A stretch of DNA of 64,000 bases from Siphonodentalium dalli (lineage: Eukaryota; Mollusca; Scaphopoda; Gadilida; Siphonodentaliidae). The notes under the pieces are model-generated. The model saw nothing but the letters and a program-made list of their open reading frames with translations. It ran no database searches and was not told where the DNA came from. The stretch spans positions 51,969,349 to 52,033,348 of the forward strand of contig CP136062.1 in the NCBI GenBank assembly GCA_032622095.1, written 5' to 3'. This document shows positions 14,000 to 24,112 of the stretch, piece by piece. The translations under genes were made by a program, and so were the position numbers. The stretch's first letter is position 1. Each line of letters opens with the position of its first letter.

Positions 14000-14191
14000 T
14001 AGTTGCCATAGTTGCATAGCATGACCATGATTACTCAGCAGTGGAAATGCAGTTCATTGGGAGATGAAAATGTGGTCATAAAATTTGGAACCGCAAGCTA
14101 ATTGCTGGTCATGTGAACACTTTCTCAAATGTAGTTGCAGCTGTATTCCCGCAGCATGTCACCTGGTACTGATTGGTCAGGTTACTATGGC

Positions 14192-14275
14192 TAAAGCCAA
14201 GCCTGCAAATAGTGTGTCGAATCATTTGCAGAATGAGGTTCCCAGAGGGTGAATTTGGTGAGGCTAGGCTTGTTA
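14192..14275. mobile_element. Truncated hAT-type MITE (family C)
   Basis: A partial copy containing CATTTGCAGAATGAGGTTCC and CAGAGGGTGAATTTGGTGA. The right half is missing. Confidence 0.6.
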
Positions 14276-14303
14276 CCTGGTAATGATAGGTAAGGTTACT
14301 ATG

Positions 14304-14628
14304 GCTGAAGGGGTCACTCTCACCAAAAAAAGTGCTGAAGGGTACACAGGGTTTGAAAATGTGCTGAAGGGTACACAGGGTTCGTGATCGACACGAACAC
14401 CATTACTTAAATTGTGTTTATGAAAGTCTGGCGCCCATCAGCATTTTGTTTTCAGTACATTTTAATATTCACTGGAACATGAACAATTATTCTCTAACAG
14501 AAATCATGGCAGATACGAAAACTGAATGTCCTTTAGAACGACATTTCAAACCCTGTGTACCCTTCAGCACATTTTGAAAATCCTGTGTACCCTTCAGCAC
14601 TTTTTTTGGTGAGAGTGACCCCTTCAGC
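14304..14628. mobile_element. TIR element with 9 bp target duplication
   Basis: The left end GCTGAAGGGGTCACTCTCAC and the right end are inverted copies for about 48 bp. GTTACTATG flanks both sides (14295-14303, 14629-14637). Nine-bp duplications occur in Mutator-like elements, but the flank also resembles the TIR (GCTGAAGGGGT), so class is uncertain. Repeats of GTGCTGAAGGGTACACAGGG lie inside both ends. Confidence 0.7.
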
Positions 14629-14651
14629 GTTACTATGGCTGAAGGGGTAAA

Positions 14652-16061
14652 TGTGACCCGCCATATCAAATCCAGTCGTAAGTCGGGATTTTTTTATCCT
14701 CTGCCAATGCATTCTCTTATATATGGGAGTCGACCATAGGTCACCTCGCATATATAAGAGAATGCATTGGCCTAACAATTTTTTACAATTTTAATAATTT
14801 GTTCTTGTATTCTTTAACAATTTTATAATTTCACCCATACAGGGCCCCAGACAAACATGAGCAGACGACACTCTTCTATATGCTTCTATATATGTGTGGG
14901 GCTCCCTGCAGGGTAATGGATGTTTTTTATTGTATGTCCTAACAAGAGCTACGCTGGGCGTGCAATATATGCCCTCTCTTGGGTCGGCGGAAACTGGTAA
15001 AAAATGGGCATAACTCTGGTAAAAATTGGCGGACGGAACTCAAATTTGAACTTGACCTGTGTTTTGGTGGGAGAAAGTAATATACCAAATTATCATTGAA
15101 TCCGATAAGCTCTAGTAAAGTTATCATCCGGACAACAAATTTCAGGGATTTTCTAAGTCAAATTACGTCAAATAAGGGGCATAACTCCGGTGAAAATTGG
15201 CGGACGGAACCCAAATTCGAACTTGAGCTGTCTTTTCTCCTAATAAATCCACATACCAAATTTGATTGAAATCAGTTCACTCTAACTAAAGTTATCATCC
15301 TGACAACAAATTTCAGGTCAAATTACGTCAAAAAAGGGGCCATAACTCTCGCAAAAATTATCGGATTAAAACGAAATCCGGACATGAGCTGTATTTTGAT
15401 ATATGTAATCCACAAAAAATGGGTTTTGCGTATAAACATTCCAAAATCGAGTTATCATCCGGAAACCAAAAAACATAAGAAAAACTGAATTTTCTGAGTC
15501 GAAAAAGGGGCATAACTCTGCCAAAAATGGTCGGACAGAACCCAAGTTCGAACTTGACCTGTGTTTTGGTGGGAGAAAGTAATATACCAAATTTGGATTC
15601 ATTCCGATAAACTATACTAAAGTTATCATCCGGACAACAAATTTCAAGGATTTTCTAAGTCAAAAAACGTTAAATAAGGGGCATAACTCCGGTGAAAATT
15701 GGCGGGCGGAACCCAAATTCGAACTTGAACTTACTTTTCGGCTAATAAACCCACATACCAAATTTTACTAATTTTGGTTCACTCTAACTAAAGTTATCAT
15801 CCGGACAACAGGTTAACGGACGGACGCCCGCCCGCCCGCCCGGACGGACAGACCAATACTATAATACGGCCTTTTTTTCAAAAGGGCGTATAAAAATTGT
15901 AAGAAACATTTATTTAAAAAACATGATAAAAAATTGTTAGGCCAATGCATTCTCTTATATATGCGAGGCGACCTATGGTCGACTCGCATATATAAGAGAA
16001 TGCATTGGCACAGGGTAAAAAATATCCCGACTTATGACTGGATTTGATATGGCGGGTCACA
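14652..16061. mobile_element. 1.4 kb TIR element with two hairpins and a satellite core
   Basis: Ends TGTGACCCGCCATATCAAAT and its complement are followed inward by CCAGTCGTAAGTCGGGAT-type sequence on both sides. A copy of the GCATTGGC hairpin follows in each arm (14703-14771, 15941-16009). The middle (about 15000-15890) carries diverged tandem units. No transposase was seen. Confidence 0.75.
15000..15892 (+). repeat. Tandem GGGGCATAACTC-type units with GC-rich tail and hairpin
   Basis: Five or so ~160-170 bp units contain GGGGCATAACTC, a CGGACGGAACCC-like stretch, ACATACCAAATTT and AAAGTTATCATCCGGACAAC. The array ends in a (CCCG/GGAC)n run at about 15815-15850 and a TTTTCAAAAGGGCGTATAA end. 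Layout resembles bivalve pearl-type elements as I remember them. Confidence 0.75.
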
Positions 16062-16073
16062 ATTGTCACCAAA

Positions 16074-16296
16074 TTTTGGTGTGTTGAGTACCCAGCTTTA
16101 CGAAAATATGTTTTGGTACCCAGCTTGACCCTTGACGTTCATGTTAGAGAAATTATCAGGCAATATGAGGCAGGAATAATAGTTTTAAAGATAACTACCC
16201 ATGTGCCAAGTCATCGGATGCAAGATTTTTTGGTCAAAGGTTTGCTGAGAACAACAAACTTAACAAAGGTCAAGCTGGGTACCCAACACACCAAAA
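16074..16296. mobile_element. Short TIR element (MITE)
   Basis: TTTTGGTGTGTTGAGTACCC at the left is matched by its near-complement at the right, GGGTACCCAACACACCAAAA. The 226 bp between hold no gene. The 85-codon frame over it is a by-product. Confidence 0.75.
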
Positions 16297-16861
16297 TATG
16301 ACACCTCCAGCATTAAAGGAATATTATTCTGTCAATTTGTTAGTATTTTGTTTAAATATACATATATTATATACCGGTTTATATACCGGAAATTAAAATG
16401 TCCAATTTGCCCAAATAATCTTGTTTGATCGCAAATTTGGTTTTTATAACGAGAAAAAAAAAATTCTGAAGAATGCCGAAGATCTTATGTTGTAGTCAAA
16501 GTCACGTGATTAAAGTCACATGATCAGTGGTCGGTGGGTCACATGATTTAACACATGACAATGACGTAGAGATTGGGGGGATTCCTGCTACAATCAAAAC
16601 AAAACAACAGCCATAAGATTCTATGATTTTCGACTTCTTATACATATAATTTTGGACCAGAAACTAGTCTATTCAATTGGAGACATTAAGTGCAATAACA
16701 CTTCCATAATGGGGTGCAGCATTAAAGATCCTGTGATCTTAATCATGACTTAAAATGGTTTACAAAGTCAAGGTAGATATTGTTTGGCCAATGTATTCTC
16801 TTATATACGCGAGGCTCCACATTTCATCATCATTCTCAATAGCGTAATAATTTGAAATCTT

Positions 16862-17351
16862 AACCCTTCCATGACTGGAGCTTCCTAATTTTTTTAGAAA
16901 ACCCTATGCCAATGCATACCCATAGGGAGCCTCGCATATGTAAGAGATCACATCGCCCTAACAATATTTACCTTGACATTGTAAGCCAGTGCATTTTGTT
17001 ATATATGTGAGACTCCCTATGGGAGACTTACATATATAAATAAGAGAATGCACTGGCACAGGATCTTTAATGACTCACCAATGCTCTCATATTTCACTGC
17101 TTTTTTTAACCACATAATAATTGAAAATCTCAACCCTTCCATGAGGTTCATGACAGGAGCATTAAAAATCCTGTGCCAGTGCATTCTCTTCGCATAGATA
17201 AGAGGATACATTGCTTACAAGGTCAAGGTAAATGTTGTTAGGCCAATGTATTCTCTTATATATATATATATGGGAGACTCGCATATATAAGAGAATGCAT
17301 TGGCACAAGATTTTCGCAAAATTTCAGGAAGCTCCAGTCATTGAAGGGTTA
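16862..17351. mobile_element. Double-hairpin TTAA-type MITEs (family A), two adjoining copies
   Basis: AACCCTTCCATGACTGGAGC starts at about 16862. A second copy, 17130-17351, runs from CAACCCTTCCATGA to GCTCCAGTCATTGAAGGGTT. Each contains two inner hairpins with ATATAAGAGAATGCA arms (16985-17056, 17242-17304). Confidence 0.7.
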
Positions 17352-17639
17352 CGCATTTGTATCAACTTGGAGACAAAATGCTATTTTTCAAATGTGTTTT
17401 TGGATTAATGATGTACAAACCAAAAAATTATTGTCAAAGTCCTCACAATAGACCGGTCCCCTCCCCACCCCAGGTAAATCAGCTGCCCAATTCTTAATAC
17501 AAGCAGTTAGTTAGCTAATTGGAGTTTAGTGTCATATTACAATAGCTATGGTCATACATGTATAGTGAAAAAAGAGGAGACATAAATTCAGACCAAGCCA
17601 TTCATTTATTAATTTATTAATCTCCTCCAAACCTGAGTT

Positions 17640-18067
17640 TAGTGTGCATGTTATTTGCAGAATGAGGTCCCAAAGAGGGTGGTGAATTTAGTGATGCTAT
17701 CCCTCACAGTGGGCTATCATCACCAAATTCACCATCTGGGGACCTCATTCTGCATGGTCTCATCTGCTATGGGAGACATAGGCTCAGATTGAAGTTCCCA
17801 AATGGTGAATACTGTGATATACACCCATTTGGAACCTCAATTATGCAATGTGTCCTCGGCCAATTTTGAGGCATAGAGAAACTAAACTAAAAAAGAAATT
17901 GAATCAATGTGAAGAAGCTTCAATAGAAATTTTCCAGAGAAGATGAGGCCTATGCAGAATGAGGTCCCCAGAGGGTAAATTTAGTGATGCTAGCCCGCTA
18001 TGTGGGATAGCCTCACTAAATTCACCCTCTGGGGACCTCATTCTGCAAATGACAGGCACACTAAACT
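17640..18067. mobile_element. Two family C hairpin MITE fragments
   Basis: 17648-17757 and 17942-18067 each form a ~100 bp hairpin with GAGGTCCCCAGAGGGTGAAT-like arms. The outer CAAGCCTTG ends are absent, so both are partial. Confidence 0.7.
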
Positions 18068-18147
18068 ATGACTTGCTCTCCTCCCACTTTTAGAAATTTC
18101 TACTACAGGCAGTGGTTTTCTTCTTTCCTCTATGCTGCTCGATTCTT

Positions 18148-18500
18148 AACCCTTCCATGGCCAGAAATTCCTGAAATTTTGCGAAATCCAATGCATTCTC
18201 TTATACAGTTATATATGTGAATTTCCCACAGAGCCTCGCATATACATTGTATAAGAGAATACATTGGCCTAAAAAAATTTACCATGACCTTGTAAGCCAG
18301 TGCATTCTCTTATATATGTGAGTCTCCCTATGGGAGACTTGCATAAATATTAGAGAATGCACTGGCACAGGATCTTTAATGCTGAACCAGATCTGGTCAT
18401 ATTGCACTGCTTTTTTAAACCACATAATAATGAAAATATTAACCCTTCCATGAGGTTCGTGACGGGAGCTGTGCTGGTGCAGCATTAAAAATCCTGTGCC
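18148..18500. mobile_element. Double-hairpin TTAA-type MITE (family A), rearranged
   Basis: Starts TTAACCCTTCCATGGCC, has hairpins at 18188-18268 and 18296-18366, and continues into an inverted start segment TTAACCCTTCCATGAGG near 18440. Confidence 0.65.
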
Positions 18501-18609
18501 CATATCAGCACAAGTCACCACTGCTCAATTGCATCAATAGAGGGTAAATGAGTAATTCATTCTCATTTATCATATAAAAGGATGAACAATTGAACCCAGT
18601 GCAATTATG

Positions 18610-18824
18610 TAGTAATGCCCTTAGTAATCGACTCCTTAACCACAGCAGAATTATGGTTAACTTTTCAGGATTTAGTCGGAAATATGGCTTGTTGCCATTC
18701 ATCGGAAAGCTCTCAGTGAGAGTTTTCAGATGAATGGCAACAAGCCATATTTCCGACTAAATCCTGAAAAGTTACCCATAATTCTGCTGTGGTTAAGGAG
18801 TCGATTACTTAGGGCATTACTGTA
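18610..18824. mobile_element. Palindromic TA-flanked MITE (family B)
   Basis: A near-perfect ~210 bp palindrome. Each arm contains AATCGACTCCTTAACCACAG and GGATTTAGTCGGAAATATGG. There is no coding capacity. Confidence 0.85.
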
Positions 18825-19184
18825 TCATAGGCAAATATATAACAAACAACAAAAATAAATGATCTCATGCTGAGGCTACTTAACAACCCACTCTCGCTAC
18901 TTATAAACACACAACAAAACTTAAAGGCAACATCACAATCAAAACTTAAAAATATTGTAACATATATGTATAAAACTTAAAGCTCGTTTTTAAAAGTTCA
19001 CCAGGTATCTTCTCCCGTGAACAACCTTCTCACAGGGAAGCCTCAATATATTTACACCTCTCATTGCACTCTTGGTATGAACGCTTTTCCAGGCTGCCAC
19101 AATGGGACTAAAGATAGCCCCCTCCCACAATTACTTTTTGCTACAAATAGGGTAACCATATTAATGTAATTCTACGTCGAAAAA

Positions 19185-19375
19185 GGACAATAACTCCGCT
19201 AAAATAAGTCCACAAACCTCACAATTGCAGGTGGTGCACAGGGTCCCATGGCGGAACAAAATTTATCAGAAATTTAAGGAATGCAAAAGCTTAGACAAAG
19301 CTGAGTCCACGGATGGATGGATGGACAAGCTTATTCAAGTATACCCCCTAACTTCATTAAAGGGAGTATAATGAT
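19185..19375 (+). repeat. Single unit of cataactc-type repeat with terminal hairpin
   Basis: AAAAGGACAATAACTCCGC-like start, GGATGGATGGATGGAC tail and a small terminal stem (TATACCCCCT/AGGGAGTATA). Same layout as the longer arrays at 15.0, 34.2 and 52.1 kb. Confidence 0.55.
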
Positions 19376-19539
19376 GTTGAGTGCTGTTACTCGACCAATT
19401 AATTACTATATTTTATAGATTCTCTCATTCAAACATTCACTTAACACTTTCTTAACTAAATATAATTTCCCAGTCAGTTACATGTATAAACATATACATT
19501 ACATTGGAATTGTATAATCTGGATGAGTGTTCATGAAAA

Positions 19540-19690
19540 AACGAGCAGATGAAAGACATGCGAAAATAAAATACAAGTCCTATTTATTGGGAGGGAAATG
19601 TTCAGATAGTAAGTTCAACAAATGGACTATGGTCTTTATTGAACTTATTATCTGAACATTTCCTAAGGGAACTACCCATCAATGAGTATT
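19540..19690. mobile_element. Foldback repeat (family F)
   Basis: AAATGTTCAGATAGTAAGTTC and its approximate complement flank a short loop. A related copy lies at 43290-43435 (ATGTTCAGATAATAGACCG / TTATCTGACATTCC). Confidence 0.6.
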
Positions 19691-19804
19691 AGTATAGAAA
19701 GGGGTAACAAATGGTTTTTAGCCAAGGTGAACTGGTTTGTTTATCTATATTTTGTTCATCATTATTAGTTGTCTGCTTTTCATTTCACAGGATTTTAGAT
19801 CCTG

Positions 19805-20073
19805 TTAACCCTTTCATGATGGGAGCTAAGCTGGTGCAGCATTGAAGATCCTGTGCAAGTACATTCTGTTATATATGCGAGTCTCCCATAGGGGGCCTTG
19901 CATATACATAACATAAGAAAATGCACTGGCTTACAAGGTCAAGGTAAATATTGTTAGGTCAATGCATTCTCTTATATATGCAAGGCACCCTATGGGCGAC
20001 TCGCATATATAAGAGAATCCATTGGCACAGGATTTTCGCAAAATTTCAGGAAGCTCCAGTCATGAAATAGTTA
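19805..20073. mobile_element. Double-hairpin TTAA-type MITE (family A)
   Basis: Starts TTAACCCTTTCATGATGGGA and ends with a degenerate GCTCCAGTCATGAAATAGTTA. Hairpins at 19854-19930 and 19956-20025 are separated by ACAAGGTCAAGGTAAATATT. Confidence 0.75.
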
Positions 20074-20220
20074 TTGAGCTAAAAATAGGGCTATTTTGAG
20101 ACATACGCTCTGAGCGTCCTTTTCTAAATATAATCTATGACTCGGGAACCTGGTGAAATAAAAAATAAAATAAAATAACAGGTATTAAAAGTAACACTGG
20201 CACTGAATGGTTTGTAGATA

Positions 20221-20472
20221 CAAGCCTTGAAATAGTGTGTGTCATTTGCAGAATGAGGTCCCCAGAGGGTGAATTTAGTGATGCTACCCCGCATAGCAGG
20301 CTAGCATCACCAAATTCACCCTCTGGGGACCTCATTCTGCTTACAACTCAGCAGAATGAGGTTCCCAGAGGGTGAATTTGGTGATGCTAGCCCACTATGC
20401 GGGGTAGCATCACTAAATTCACCCTCTGGGGACCTCAATCTGCAAATGACAGACACCCTATTTCAAGGCTTG
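20221..20472. mobile_element. hAT-type double-hairpin MITE (family C), complete
   Basis: CAAGCCTTGAAATAG...CTATTTCAAGGCTTG ends are flanked by the 8 bp duplication TGTAGATA (20213-20220, 20473-20480). Two hairpins of GAGGTCCCCAGAGGGTGAAT type lie inside. An 8 bp duplication is the hAT hallmark. Confidence 0.9.
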
Positions 20473-20755
20473 TGTAGATAACAGAATTTTCATCATATAA
20501 TTTATCTGACAAACTTATGTTCATTTATAATTCTTGAAATTGCACAAATCATACATCTAATTGTTGAATAGACCTTCAATGATCACTCATACCAGTAGCG
20601 CTTACAAAGACATTGCATCACAAAGTACATCAAGAGCACTGCTGGGGTGTAGCTAAATACGCCAGTTATTTGCCATCAAAAAGCTACCAAATAGCTGTCA
20701 ATTCTGATAAATTCTAGCAATTTTAATTGATTACTCAGAGCAATGTAGTTAATAC

Positions 20756-21076
20756 CTTCAGATATTTTGTCCAAATCGCTTCTACTTTTTCAATCTTCTG
20801 ATTTTGGAGGGTCATGTCACGTTGACATATTAGAACATTTTGAGACTGCTTCTTCATGACGTCATTTATGTCCAAACAAAATATTTTGCCATTTTCTGAT
20901 GATATTTCGTCTTGAATAAACATCAACTGGCTATGATTGACCAGAATTGTTGGTGGAACATATGATAATTTGGTTGATTGACAGTAACATGGTGCAACAA
21001 TCGTGACTTTGAGCCTAAGTTTATCATCCTCTCTCAGCAACACGGTTGAACATACACTCCAAGTTGTCAATGTCAT
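20756..21076 (-). CDS. Exon-like open frame, unrecognised
   Basis: A 107-codon frame from an ATG at 21076 runs to a donor-like AAG/GTATTA at 20756. It includes LRLKVTIVAPCYCQSTKLSY, VPPTILVNHSQL and IEKVEAIWTKYLK. Composition looks protein-like and it lies outside the recognised repeats. No good acceptor was seen upstream (an in-frame TAA precedes the ATG), so it could be a first exon or a relic. The VPPTILVNHS block vaguely recalls VPS13-type domains, but I would not name it on that. It lies 3' of TCAIM on the same strand. Confidence 0.4.
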
Positions 21077-21152
21077 ACCATGTTACCGTCAATCCACCAC
21101 AATAACTCATTGGACATGGACATAAATGTATGAATTAATTTAGTCTTGAACG

Positions 21153-21365
21153 TTAAAAGGGGTACTGTTCACTAAATCCGGCCATTACAAATCATAAATT
21201 CATTTTCATTATAATTACCATGTTGTTAGCATCGTTCACAGAGCACATGAGTGTATTTTGCACTCATCCATGGCTCAAATTCATTCATTTGTTGCATATA
21301 TTCTGTTGAGTATAAAAGGAGATGTTCCCATAAATGGCCGGATTTAGGGTACAGTCCCTCTTTAA
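21153..21365. mobile_element. TTAA-flanked MITE (family G)
   Basis: TTAA ends with TIR reading GGGGTACTGTTCACTAAATC at the left and a matching GATTTAGGGTACAGTCCCTC at the right. About 210 bp, non-coding. Confidence 0.75.
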
Positions 21366-21469
21366 GAGTTGCTTTAACCATTTGATAACGGAATACTCAT
21401 TGATGACTAGTTACTTGATGGTAAATAATTCGTTTGTAAATTATTCAGGTCATAAGTTTAATAAGAATC

Positions 21470-21580
21470 CTCAGGTTGTTTAACAGTGCAGTAATCAGAA
21501 ATTTTGAATGATAGATTGTCCATCAATACTATTTATTCATTATCCCAGTTCCACGGGATCCGTCATTCTAGGAAATATTA
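21470..21580 (-). pseudogene. Decayed copy of TCAIM terminal exon
   Basis: On the minus strand a short frame reads RIPWNWDNE then stop (about 21580-21548), followed by DNLSFKISDYCTVKQ (about 21528-21482). These match ISIPWDWEYQ-stop and DNLCIKISNYYTIKQ of exon 9. The order (C-terminus, stop, then the repeated segment) mirrors the genuine exon 9 plus its 3' tandem copy. This suggests that the whole end of the gene, tandem copy included, was duplicated. Confidence 0.65.
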
Positions 21581-21593
21581 ATCTTAAAGATAG

Positions 21594-21856
21594 TTAACCC
21601 TCCCAAGACTGGAGATATTCCTAAAATTTTGCGAAAACCCAGTGTCAGTGCATTCGCTTAAATATGTGTATCTCCCATAGGGAGCCTCACATATTTAAGA
21701 GAATACATTGGCCTAACAATATTTACCTTGATCTTGTAAGGCAGTGCATTCTCTTATATATCTGAGGCTCCCCATGGGAGACTCGCATATATAAGAGAAT
21801 GCACTGGCAGAGGTTCTTTAATACTGCACCAGCGCAGCTATCGCTGTGAAAGGGAA
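21594..21856. mobile_element. Double-hairpin TTAA-type MITE (family A), opposite orientation
   Basis: TTAACCCTCCCAAGACTGGA start, hairpins at 21645-21714 and 21740-21809, then GCACCAGCGCAGC near the right end. Same modules as 45777-46037 in reverse order. Confidence 0.75.
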
Positions 21857-21949
21857 ATGTATCATCCTAGCAAATATGAAGAAATGTACAATTTAAGTCT
21901 ATCTTTCCTATAGATCTTTTGTAGATATTTCATCATCATTCTAAATGGC

Positions 21950-23042
21950 TTAACTCTTTCACTGCCAATCGCGACTACAGTCGATTTACCCATACACTGC
22001 TGATAGCGACTTGAGTCAAAATCGGGTACATGCTGCCAGCAGGACGGGTACATGTGGTGTAAATATGGCCGTCCAGTGAACATGACGCATATGAGTTCCA
22101 GTGATGGGCACATACATGACATTTTTCCAGACTATATAGTACCAGGAAACGTGTGAGATAGTGCAGATAAGAGGCAGTCTCTGTATATAGTACTATATAA
22201 CGCGAACCGTCATATAAGGGCACTTGGTGATGTCATGGTCACATGTGTATCTCATATAAAGGCACTTGGTTTTCATAGGTCACATGTGTATCTCTAGCTA
22301 TGACAATTTTACCAATAATATAAAATGGAAACTCAAATACAGCAACTACCCAATATGATATGTTCATCAAATGCTTATAACCAAATGAAGTCGGAAAATA
22401 CTCAAAACATACGGCCATACTGGCGTTATATGTAGATCCAAGATGACCACCAAGGTCACATGACCAATTTGAGGTGGCCAATGTGGCTACAACATATCAA
22501 TATGTCTATATGGCCCAACTACATAAGTCAGCCACTTACGATATATTGAAATGTTAATGCATTACCAGCACCTATACATGTATGTACATGGTATATGTGA
22601 CCACTCAAGCATAAGTTCATGGTAATCACCACGGTCACGTGACCTATTCAAATATGGGTATATATAGCACATTTTGTATGGGTATGGGTCCCTCCCTGAA
22701 AGATGACAACTAACGTGAGAAATAAATGTTGAGAATTACCAATTTCTGGCAATTTTCTGCTTTGATAGCACCCATATATACCCATATACGCATGAATAGG
22801 CATCAAACACCCATTAGTGTGTAAACCAAGATGGCCACCAAGGTCAAGTGACCTCTATGGTGGTGGCATGAGTGGCTATGTCTAGTCACATATGAAGTTT
22901 CAACACATTATTCCAAGCGATACTTGAGATACCCTATGTCACTTATATACACCCATAATGTATTGTATACATTGTATGCATGTATTGTATGCTTAGCAGT
23001 GGGGAATCCGTCTGTGGTGCTGAGTGGCAGTGAAAGAGTTAA
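21950..23042. mobile_element. 1.09 kb TTAA-flanked TIR element (piggyBac-type, non-autonomous)
   Basis: TTAACTCTTTCACTGCCA at the left is matched by TGGCAGTGAAAGAGTTAA at the right. The inside has repeated AAGATGACCACCAAGGTCAC-type phrases (also near 22825 and 56333) and no transposase. Confidence 0.85.
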
Positions 23043-23046
23043 TAAT

Positions 23047-23170
23047 AACCCTTTCATGAAGGTCAAAGTAAATATTGTTAGGCCTCATTGGGAGACTCAT
23101 AGATATAAGAGAATGCAGTGGCACAGGGTTTTTCGCAAAATTTCAGGAAGGTCCAGTCACGGAAGGGTTA
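23047..23170. mobile_element. Truncated family A MITE
   Basis: AACCCTTTCATGA joins directly to AAGGTCAAAGTAAATATTGT, half a hairpin, and ends near TCCAGTCACGGAAGGGTTA. The first hairpin is deleted. Confidence 0.65.
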
Positions 23171-23584
23171 TAGGAGACTGTACCTAAATCCAGTCATTTA
23201 TGGGGCAATCTCCTACTATACTCAAAAGAATTAATATGAGTCAAGAATGAGAGTTAAATACACTCACGTACCACACTTAACAACCTGATAATTATAACGA
23301 AAATGAGTAAAAGGCTTAAGCCGGATGTCGACAATGCAAGTGTGGACCCGATTCACTGGAAGAGGAAAATCAAACCACTATAGTATATCTCACCACAAAA
23401 ATAATCTTAAAGTTCCAAGGTTCCAGACCTCTAGTTACAACAACAACATCCATAATCTTATTTGAGATATTAATGTATTTTGCACTCATCCCTTCAAATT
23501 CATTCATTTGTTACAATTTTCTGTTGAATAGAATATGACATGGCTTATAATACAATGCTGGATTTAGGTCCAGTCTCCCTTTAA
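23168..23584. mobile_element. Family G inverted arms enclosing TCAIM sequence
   Basis: The left arm begins GGAGACTGTACCTAAATCCA and the right arm ends with the approximate complement followed by TTAA. Both arms correspond to the same half of the intact family G copy at 21153-21365, in inverted orientation, with the TCAIM exon 8 relic between them. Either the element captured a gene piece or two copies inserted on each side of a decaying gene duplicate. Confidence 0.65.
23320..23461 (-). pseudogene. Decayed copy of TCAIM exon 8 5' end and intron 7
   Basis: Bases 23355-23320 copy the first ~35 nt of exon 8 with a 2 bp insertion (GTGTGG for GTGG) that breaks the frame. Bases 23356-23461 copy intron 7, including the polypyrimidine tract and the AAC-rich stretch. 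The palindromic MITE present in intron 7 (25127-25338) is absent here, so this copy preserves the empty site. It is enclosed by inverted arms of a TTAA-type MITE (23168-23584). Confidence 0.85.
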
Positions 23585-23617
23585 TTCATAGATTTTCAGT
23601 GGATACTAATAAGTTAG

Positions 23618-23767
23618 ACCAAATCTCATCCCATGACAGCAGTCATGCAGTAAATCAGTAAGCTTATTGTTGCCAAATTGGCTAACTTGTAGCAAAAAGA
23701 AAGTGCGGTAGTGTGCAGCAAGATGCTTTGCTGCATTACTGTCAACAAGGGGTGAGATTCGATCTAA
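23618..23767. mobile_element. Small TIR element
   Basis: ACCAAATCTCATCCCATGAC is complemented, imperfectly, by CAAGGGGTGAGATTCGATCT. Inner arms TGCAGTAA/TTACTG also pair. About 150 bp. CATAGATTTTCAGTGGAT just outside (23587-23605) repeats part of TCAIM exon 9. Confidence 0.5.
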
Positions 23768-23789
23768 GTTATAAAAAAATCTAATTCAC

Positions 23790-23880
23790 ACTGCCAATCC
23801 CATGGGATGGATATTTCACCACTCTGTCTAATAGGGTTGTGATTAGAAATTTTTATGAATACATTTTGCATGGATGGAAT
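23790..23880 (-). repeat. Tandem partial copy of the TCAIM C-terminal codons directly after the stop
   Basis: Immediately after the stop the minus strand repeats the last ~90 bp of exon 9 in diverged form. FIKISN, then ISIPWDW, then a reading frame running on past the genuine stop position, aligns with IKISNYYTIKQDGAISIPWDW. The start TTCCATCC matches the CTTCCATCC found inside exon 9. It sits in the presumed 3' UTR and is a local duplication, not a separate exon. Confidence 0.75.
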
Positions 23881-24112
23881 TCATTGATACTCCCAGTCCC
23901 ATGGGATAGATATTGCACCATCCTGCTTTATCGTGTAGTAATTAGATATCTTGATGCATAGATTATCAGTGGATGGAAGGTTATAACAGAGAATAAGTCT
24001 ATCACAGCAGTTAATCATCTGTTGTGGCGTAATTACTTCATCTTTGTAAAGTTTACTAAGGTTGAGGATGTCTTTACAATGTGCTGTAATCTCTGCCTCT
24101 TTCTTCATAGCA
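23881..24112 (-). CDS. TCAIM: TCAIM exon 9 (C-terminus, residues 410-486, stop)
   Basis: Acceptor CATTTTAG; the first T completes Ile410. It encodes AMKKEAEITAHCKDILNLSK, LYKDEVITPQQMINCCDRL and STDNLCIKISNYYTIKQDGA, ending ISIPWDWEYQ and TGA. The vertebrate end reads SSIQMVDCCKRL...VMQDGDLCIPWNW, so position and length fit. The 3' half is repeated in the next 90 bp (23790-23880). Confidence 0.96.
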
